Assembly: GCA_964548955.1 (NCBI GenBank)
Contig: CAZJTP010000246.1
Span: 1-5,501, forward strand
Origin: GCA-020344555 sp964548955
GTDB taxonomy: Bacteria > Planctomycetota > Phycisphaerae > UBA1845
DNA: 5,501 bases
Reading direction: 5' to 3'
The notes below the pieces were generated by a model, which did not search any database, had not been told where the DNA came from, and saw only the letters and a list, made by a program, of their open reading frames with translations. Shown piece after piece: positions 5,213 through 5,501 of this stretch. The number at the start of each line of letters is the position of its first letter. Within the stretch, counting starts at the first letter, position 1. The translations under genes were made by a program, and so were the position numbers.

Positions 5213-5501
5213 GGTGCAGGTGCAGAACATTTGGACGGGTCTTGTGCCACCTGGCGTCGCGTCCCAGGACACACGGCTGCCCCGGGGGGCAACAGCTGAC
5301 TGGCACGAGAGCGCGGGTCTTGGAGTTCCTGGTTTCCCGCTGCCTGATCGCTTGAGTCTCCGCTGGCAGCATTCAGTCTGCGCGTTGTAGTGATGACTGC
5401 GCGTGTCGCGCGGTTGGTAAAGCGACGGACGAGCGGCGAAGATGTCGGCGGGAATCACAGTGCCGCAGCCCAAGTCAGCCGAGCCGGGTGGGATTGGGCC
5501 G
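5213..5501. other. Region without a recognised gene
   Basis: Open frames here on either strand (for example 5087-5473 minus and 5172-5390 plus) give Pro/Arg/Cys-rich translations without motifs, and those near 5172-5212 cross the promoter of the RCC1-like gene. Only small palindromes are present, such as TGCCCC/GGGGCA at 5278-5291 and GCGCG/CGCGC at 5399-5411. I see no tRNA or other RNA gene. Confidence 0.45.
5442..5501 (+). CDS. Possible start of a rightward gene, cut by the window end
   Basis: ATG at 5442 opens a frame to the end of the window, reading MSAGITVPQPKSAEPGGIGP (20 codons). There is only a poor purine-rich stretch (GGCGAAG) before it and no promoter that I can defend. The fragment is too short for family assignment and may be chance. 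Confidence 0.15.
   Translation, partial: MSAGITVPQPKSAEPGGIGP

Noticed and set aside
5087..5473. Minus-strand open frame of 128 codons upstream of the RCC1-like gene
   Set aside because: It overlaps the promoter and the 5' end of the large gene in another frame and shows no motif or ribosome binding site.

Overview
The window looks like chromosomal DNA of a GC-rich planctomycete, possibly of the Phycisphaerae type and possibly from a metagenome. The grounds are protein architecture: large secreted modular proteins ending in dockerin-like calcium-binding tails, a recurrent C-terminal module before one tail, thrombospondin type-3 calcium repeats, RCC1-type propeller repeats, and a short charged coiled-coil protein. 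No marker gene fixes the taxonomy, so this is inference.

Layout. (1) Positions 2-1421, plus strand: the 3' part of a secreted subtilisin-family (S8) gene. It holds the end of the peptidase domain, a linker, a beta-sandwich module and a dockerin-like tail with two EF-hand-type loops. The reading frame is broken by one apparent extra G in a six-G run at 732-737. The catalytic serine motif is also degenerate, with alanine where serine is expected. The gene ends in a hairpin at 1421-1456. (2) Positions 1457-1849: non-coding, with a strong GC palindrome, a possible extended -10 promoter and a small leader hairpin. (3) Positions 1850-2113, plus strand: an 87-residue coiled-coil protein of unknown function with a clear ribosome binding site, followed by a good Rho-independent terminator. 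(4) Positions 2283-5063, minus strand, convergent with (3): a very large secreted protein with a signal peptide, 14 RCC1-like repeats, six thrombospondin type-3 calcium motifs, a planctomycete-type module and a dockerin-like tail. It has a convincing sigma-70-like promoter at 5184-5212. Its best Shine-Dalgarno sequence sits in front of an ATA codon rather than a canonical start. (5) Positions 5213-5501: no recognisable gene, except a possible start of a rightward ORF at 5442.

The two large genes probably both encode exported or cell-surface proteins with calcium-stabilised C-terminal modules. They lie on opposite strands and nothing shows that they share a pathway. I see no mobile element, CRISPR array, RNA gene or defence system. 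The points most worth checking are the degenerate and frameshifted subtilase, the ATA start candidate, and the 14-blade (2 x 7) repeat count of the RCC1-like protein.
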